DNA of 64,000 nucleotides from Bin5 sp965242905 (GTDB taxonomy: Bacteria > Chloroflexota > Anaerolineae > Caldilineales > Caldilineaceae), in NCBI GenBank assembly GCA_965242905.1, contig CBDETM010000002.1, positions 1,798,001 through 1,862,000 of the forward strand, written 5' to 3'. Of the stretch, positions 60,307-64,000 are shown piece after piece. A program made the position numbers and the translations under genes. The notes under the pieces were generated by a model. That model did no database searches. It saw only the letters and a program-made list of their open reading frames with translations, and was not told where the DNA came from. How positions within the stretch are numbered: the stretch's first letter is position 1; each line of letters starts with the position of its first letter.

Positions 60307-61425
60307 ATGAGGATTCGACATTTGAAGAAGCTGGTTGGGGTTCTGCTGATTCTGACACTGTTGATGAGCGCTTGTCAGCAGATCGGCGAAATGCCTGCGG
60401 CTGAAGAGGCGGCAGCTCCCACTGGTACGATTGAGTCGGTAAGAGTTGCATTTGTCTACGTCGGCCCGGTGGGCGATCTCGGCTGGAGTTATGCGCACGA
60501 TCAGGGCCGGTTGGCGCTGGAAGAGCTGGGCGTGGAGACGGCGTACAGCGAACTGGTCGCGGAAGGACCGGACGCGGCGCGGGTGCTGCAGAGCTACGCG
60601 TCCCAGGGCTATGACCTGATCTTTGCCACCAGTTTCGGCTATATGGACAGCGTGATCGAAGTTGCGGCAGGTTTTCCGGACGTAAAGTTTGAGCATGCCA
60701 CCGGATACAAGACGGCTGAGAATGTCGGCATATACGACGGACGCGGCTACCAGGGCTGGTACCTGTCCGGAATGGTTGCCGGTGCGATGACACAATCCAA
60801 TATCATCGGCTACATTGCGCCTTACCCGATTCCGGAAGTGGTGCGAAATCTGAATGCTTTCGCGCTGGGCGCCCAATCCATTAATCCTCTTGTAGAGGTA
60901 CGGCCGATATGGATCTTTGCCTGGTTTGATCCTCCTGCTGAACGCGAAGCCGCTCAGGCGCTCATCGATGCGGGCGCGGATGTTGTGGCGCGAGAAAGTG
61001 ATAGTGTCGAACCGGACAAACTGGCCGAGGAGCAGGGCGTCTATGCGATCGGCTACAACGTGGTCAACCCGGAGATTGCGCCGCAGGCATTGCTGACGGC
61101 ACCGATCTGGAACTGGCAGGTTATATATGAGAAGAAGGTGCGCGACGTGGCTGCCGGAACCTGGACCAATGAGCCGATCTGGTGGGGCATGGAAGACGGC
61201 GTGTTAGATCTTGCGCCGGTGGCTGAATTTGTGCCGGCAGTTGTACAGATAGCGGTCGAGGAGGCCAAGGAAGCCATTCTTGACGGCAGTTTTCAGTTTT
61301 TCTGCGGCCCGATCAGCGATAACACCGGTGCGGAACGGGTTGCGGACGGAGAATGTATGGACGATCCCGCCCTGCTCAGCTTTGACTGGCTGGTCGCAGG
61401 TGTTACAGGCGAGATCCCGCAGTAG
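60307..61425 (+). CDS. BMP-family ABC transporter substrate-binding lipoprotein (second copy)
   Basis: A 372-residue paralog of the preceding gene with the same motif order: lipobox-like 'LMSAC', 'FVYVGPVGDLGWSYAHDQG', 'YDLIFATSFGYMDSV' and 'SNIIGYIAPYPIPEVVRNLN'. The two clearly diverge throughout, so they probably bind different ligands for one transporter. The ATG at 60307 is preceded by AAAGGGGG. It too is followed by a perfect hairpin. Confidence 0.92.
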   Translation: MRIRHLKKLVGVLLILTLLMSACQQIGEMPAAEEAAAPTGTIESVRVAFVYVGPVGDLGWSYAHDQGRLALEELGVETAYSELVAEGPDAARVLQSYASQGYDLIFATSFGYMDSVIEVAAGFPDVKFEHATGYKTAENVGIYDGRGYQGWYLSGMVAGAMTQSNIIGYIAPYPIPEVVRNLNAFALGAQSINPLVEVRPIWIFAWFDPPAEREAAQALIDAGADVVARESDSVEPDKLAEEQGVYAIGYNVVNPEIAPQALLTAPIWNWQVIYEKKVRDVAAGTWTNEPIWWGMEDGVLDLAPVAEFVPAVVQIAVEEAKEAILDGSFQFFCGPISDNTGAERVADGECMDDPALLSFDWLVAGVTGEIPQ

Positions 61426-61457
61426 TGAAGAGGTAGAAAGCAGGTCGAGACTCGTGT

Positions 61458-61498
61458 GTCAGAGAGTGGGGCCAAGATTGTTTTCGCCACTCTCTGAC
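61458..61498. terminator. Perfect 12-bp inverted repeat after the second BMP gene
   Basis: GTCAGAGAGTGG (61458-61469) and CCACTCTCTGAC (61487-61498) form a perfect stem with a 17-base loop, followed by TTCATT. It sits between the second BMP gene and the ATPase start at 61546. Confidence 0.75.
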
Positions 61499-61545
61499 TT
61501 CATTCCATCACAGACATCGACTCACATTGTCAACTTCCATCGCCT

Positions 61546-63093
61546 ATGACGAACTCTGCACCTCTCGCCGTGGAAATGCAGGAAATCACCAAGCGGTTTC
61601 CCGGGGTCCTGGCAAACGACAGCGTCGATCTGACGGTCAACAAGGGTGAGATCCACGCCCTGCTGGGCGAAAACGGCGCGGGCAAGTCGACGCTGATGAA
61701 TATTCTGGCGGGGTTGTATCTGCCGGAAGAGGGTCGTGTGCTGGTGCACGGGCAACCCGTGCACGTCGACTCGCCGAAGACTGCTTTCGACCTGGGCATC
61801 GCCATGGTCCACCAGCATTTCAAGCTGGTGATGAACCAGACGGTGGCTGAAAACATCATCCTGGGGCTGGACGATCCCTATTGCGCGCCCGGCGAGCAGG
61901 GCCGCTTCAAGCCGCTGCGGCTGGACATGCAGCGGGTGCAGCGGCGGATTGCGGAGGTGAGCGAGCAGTATGATCTGCACGTGGACCCGGAGGCGTTTGT
62001 CTGGCAGTTGAGCGTCGGCGAGCAGCAGCGGATCGAGATTTTGAAGGCGCTGTACCGCGGGGCGGATATCCTGATCCTCGATGAACCAACGGCCGTATTG
62101 ACGCCGCAGGAGGCGGACGCGCTGGGGCAGACGATGCAGCGCATGGTGCAGGAGGGCAAGACGATCATCTTCATCAGCCACAAGCTGGATGAGGTGACCC
62201 GATTCGCCGACCGTGTGACGGTACTGCGCCAGGGGCGGGTGGTGGCCAGCGAGGACGTGACCGGCGAAACCAGCGCGGCGCATCTGGCCGAGCTGATGGT
62301 GAGGCGGTCGGTCATCTTTCGTATTGACAAGGAGGAGCAGGAGTTCGGCGAAGTCTGTCTGGAGGTCGAAGAGATCTGCTGCTTGAACGATAAGCGCTTG
62401 CCTGCGCTGCGGGATGTTTCGTTACAGATCCGCAGGGGTGAGATCCTTGGCATAGCCGGTGTTGCCGGCAACGGGCAGAAGGAGCTGGCCGAGCTGCTGA
62501 CCGGGTTGCGGCGGGCGACCAGCGGGAGCTTTACGCTGCTGGGGCAGGAGTTGACCAACCGGACGCCGCGCGCCATCATCGACGCCGGCATCGCCCACGT
62601 GCCGGAAAGCCGCATCCACGTGGGTTCGGTCGGCTCGATGAACGTGGCCGACAACATCGCGCTCAAACACTACCGGGACAGGCCGGGCCCGTTCCTGGAT
62701 CGCGACGGCCTGGACAAAATGAGCACGGAGCTGGTTGACGAGTTTAACGTGGACACGCCCGGTATCACCACCAATGCAGGTGCGCTCTCCGGCGGCAATC
62801 TGCAGAAGCTGATACTGGCCCGCGAACTGACGACGGACCCGAAGCTGATCATCGCGGCCCACCCGACACAGGGGCTGGACGTGGGCGCGACGGAGGCGGT
62901 GCGCCAGAGGCTGTTGGAGCAGCAGGCGGCAGGGGTCGCGGTGCTGCTGATCAGCGAGGACCTGGATGAGTTGTTCAGCCTGGCCGACCGCGTCGCCGTT
63001 CTCAACGGCGGGCGGGTGATGGGCGTCGTCGATATCGGCGCGGCCACGCGTGAGGAGATCGGGCTGATGATGGCAGGCGAGCAGACGGCCTGA
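61546..63093 (+). CDS. ABC transporter ATP-binding protein, double-cassette sugar/nucleoside type
   Basis: A 515-residue protein with two ABC cassettes in tandem, as in nucleoside and ribose-type importers. Cassette 1 has Walker A 'GENGAGKST' (residues 41-49), signature-like 'LSVGEQQRIEI', Walker B 'ILILDEPTAVL' and the His switch 'IFISHKLDEV'. Cassette 2 is degenerate in Walker A ('GVAGNGQKE') but keeps 'LSGGNLQKLILARELT' and 'LLISEDLDEL'. It should power uptake with the BMP lipoproteins. The permease genes usually found next to it are not in this window. Start ATG at 61546 without a strong site. Confidence 0.92.
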   Translation: MTNSAPLAVEMQEITKRFPGVLANDSVDLTVNKGEIHALLGENGAGKSTLMNILAGLYLPEEGRVLVHGQPVHVDSPKTAFDLGIAMVHQHFKLVMNQTVAENIILGLDDPYCAPGEQGRFKPLRLDMQRVQRRIAEVSEQYDLHVDPEAFVWQLSVGEQQRIEILKALYRGADILILDEPTAVLTPQEADALGQTMQRMVQEGKTIIFISHKLDEVTRFADRVTVLRQGRVVASEDVTGETSAAHLAELMVRRSVIFRIDKEEQEFGEVCLEVEEICCLNDKRLPALRDVSLQIRRGEILGIAGVAGNGQKELAELLTGLRRATSGSFTLLGQELTNRTPRAIIDAGIAHVPESRIHVGSVGSMNVADNIALKHYRDRPGPFLDRDGLDKMSTELVDEFNVDTPGITTNAGALSGGNLQKLILARELTTDPKLIIAAHPTQGLDVGATEAVRQRLLEQQAAGVAVLLISEDLDELFSLADRVAVLNGGRVMGVVDIGAATREEIGLMMAGEQTA

Positions 63094-63111
63094 CCGACAT
63101 CCGCGAAAAGC

Positions 63112-63435
63112 ATGGACATTCTGTACAAGGCTGGCTCGGCCGTTCTTCTGCTGGTTGGCGTGCTCTATCCGCTGGGCGCGATCTACATGATAATGAAGTT
63201 CCTCACGCGTGAAGGTTTTCCGCGTCCCTCGCCCGCGTACATGATGCTCCATTTCGTTTTGATTGCGACGGTTCCTCTGGCCGGGATTCTGGGCGGGTTT
63301 GCCGGTTTTGCGCCGACACTGTGGGAGAGCCAGGTCATTCGCGCGATCGTGTATGGCGCCGGCGTTCTCTCGGTGGTCGCGTTTGCGATGCTGCTCGTCA
63401 GCAGCCGCGCGCAGCATCCCGACCGCAGTGAGTAG
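63112..63435 (+). CDS. Small membrane protein, unknown function
   Basis: A 107-residue protein with three likely transmembrane helices: 'AGSAVLLLVGVLYPLGAIYM', 'MMLHFVLIATVPLAGILGG' and 'AIVYGAGVLSVVAFAMLLV'. Its start is 18 bases after the ATPase stop, so it is co-transcribed. The size and topology do not match an ABC permease. It is possibly an accessory protein, with no recognised family. Confidence 0.65.
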   Translation: MDILYKAGSAVLLLVGVLYPLGAIYMIMKFLTREGFPRPSPAYMMLHFVLIATVPLAGILGGFAGFAPTLWESQVIRAIVYGAGVLSVVAFAMLLVSSRAQHPDRSE

Positions 63436-63473
63436 CCGCTGGCGTAGTGTACACACCATCAGCCATCGGTCCG

Positions 63474-63896
63474 ATGACTGACACCCCGGTCTACCTTCCC
63501 CGAACGACATACCGCCTTTTCGCCGCGGGCGGCGCGGCGGTGGCGCTACTATTCCTGCGGGAGATCCTGAACGGATTCAGCCTGCCTTCCCTGTTCTTTC
63601 TGCTGGGGGCGATCGCGTTTGCCCTCATCCACGTACGCTGGGCGCTGATGCGGATGGAGTTGGCCGCAGACGGCGTGACAGTGCGCGCGCCGATGCAGGC
63701 AACCATGCAGATCCAGTTCCGCCAGATGATTACGTGTGAAGAGGCGGGCCGCTTCATGCCCGGAGTGAGCCTTGTTTACTGGCCCGTATCTGCCGAGGGT
63801 ATCGTAGAAATGGATACGCCCCGCACGCTGTTTTTGCCGGCGGTAGCGCGGCAGGATGAACTGCTGGCCGCCCTGCAGGAACGGATACCCGAATAA
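63474..63896 (+). CDS. Small membrane protein with a PH-like C-terminal domain
   Basis: About 140 residues. Two hydrophobic segments ('LFAAGGAAVALLFLREIL' and 'LPSLFFLLGAIAFALIHV') are followed by a soluble part, 'MELAADGVTVRAPMQATMQI', 'IQFRQMITCEEAGRF' and 'SAEGIVEMDTPRTLFLP'. The spacing resembles bacterial PH-like domains. ATG 63474 is chosen over 63447 because the upstream codons are not conserved-looking. It follows the previous small membrane gene. Confidence 0.6.
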   Translation: MTDTPVYLPRTTYRLFAAGGAAVALLFLREILNGFSLPSLFFLLGAIAFALIHVRWALMRMELAADGVTVRAPMQATMQIQFRQMITCEEAGRFMPGVSLVYWPVSAEGIVEMDTPRTLFLPAVARQDELLAALQERIPE

Positions 63897-63931
63897 CTCG
63901 ATGGCAGTATGGTAAGGGGAGCTTGAAAAGA

Positions 63932-64000
63932 GTGGCGGCAGGGCATCCGAAGGTGTTGTTCGTCACGGGTGAATATCCGCCGATGGTGGGCGGCGTCGGC
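63932..64000 (+). CDS. Glycosyltransferase family 4-like protein, N-terminal fragment (cut by window edge)
   Basis: The visible 23 codons read 'HPKVLFVTGEYPPMVGGVG', the classic first strand and Gly-rich loop of GT4 glycosyltransferases. AGGGGAG at 63915-63921 favours GTG 63932 as start; TTG 63923 is too close to the site. The rest of the gene lies beyond the window. Confidence 0.7.
   Translation, partial: MAAGHPKVLFVTGEYPPMVGGVG

Overview
The window looks like chromosomal DNA from an uncultured, high-GC (roughly 60% or more in coding regions), heterotrophic bacterium, most likely a member of the Chloroflexota (Anaerolineae or Caldilineae type). This placement is an inference. It rests on the mix of many ABC solute-binding lipoproteins, enolase-superfamily dehydratases, Gfo/Idh/MocA and sugar epimerase genes, phytanoyl-CoA dioxygenase paralogs, MtaA-like and corrinoid proteins, a DUF2339 protein and a secreted ankyrin protein. 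That repertoire is common in sponge- or biofilm-associated lineages. No rRNA gene is present to confirm it.

Layout. Positions 1-205 hold the tail of a Fic-like/ATP-binding regulator. Positions 409-18949 are a long run of minus-strand genes. It reads from a Tat/lipoprotein sugar-binding protein and two MalF/MalG-type permeases, through an FAD oxidoreductase, an unknown protein, a corrinoid protein, a zinc-ribbon membrane protein, an L-fucose/arabinose-isomerase-like enzyme, a GH78 alpha-L-rhamnosidase and a uroporphyrinogen-decarboxylase-family methyltransferase, to an enolase-superfamily dehydratase. A vapBC pair and a small secreted protein sit near its distal end. The sugar-binding protein gene is split by a 2.43 kb group II intron (15951-18379) carrying its own maturase. 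Joining the exons restores an uninterrupted reading frame.

Positions 19.4-30.5 kb hold a phytanoyl-CoA dioxygenase, a histidine kinase fused to an OmpR-type regulator, a complete 1527-bp IS66-family insertion with 8-bp target duplication, a 1022-residue secreted ankyrin protein built from tandemly duplicated modules, and a DUF2339 membrane protein. Positions 31.2-41.6 kb are a second minus-strand catabolic block: an oligopeptide-type ABC importer (binding protein and two permeases, no ATPases), two sugar isomerase/epimerases, a Gfo/Idh/MocA oxidoreductase, a polysaccharide deacetylase, a TIM-barrel glycosidase-like protein and a class V aminotransferase.

Positions 42.4-45.7 kb carry a His-rich permease/TIGR03943 pair and a beta-propeller protein. 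Positions 45.7-51.2 kb carry a double-length UxaA dehydratase with an MFS transporter, and a LysM protein. At 51.5 kb there is a selenocysteine tRNA with a near-ideal promoter. Positions 51.6-58.6 kb hold a second phytanoyl-CoA dioxygenase, a PfkB/PHP/alkaline-phosphatase-fold/DUF1638 cluster, two antitoxin-like genes without a toxin, and a homocysteine methyltransferase with an extra N-terminal domain. Positions 58.9-64.0 kb hold two BMP-family lipoproteins, their ABC ATPase, two small membrane proteins and the start of a glycosyltransferase.

The genes together suggest a scavenger of complex, possibly O-methylated, glycans and oligopeptides. Cross-cutting features are: a perfect inverted repeat directly after each of the four solute-binding-protein genes; 7-bp-period tandem repeats in many gene borders; a larger interspersed intergenic repeat family in three places; and two genes whose best start codon appears to be ATT.
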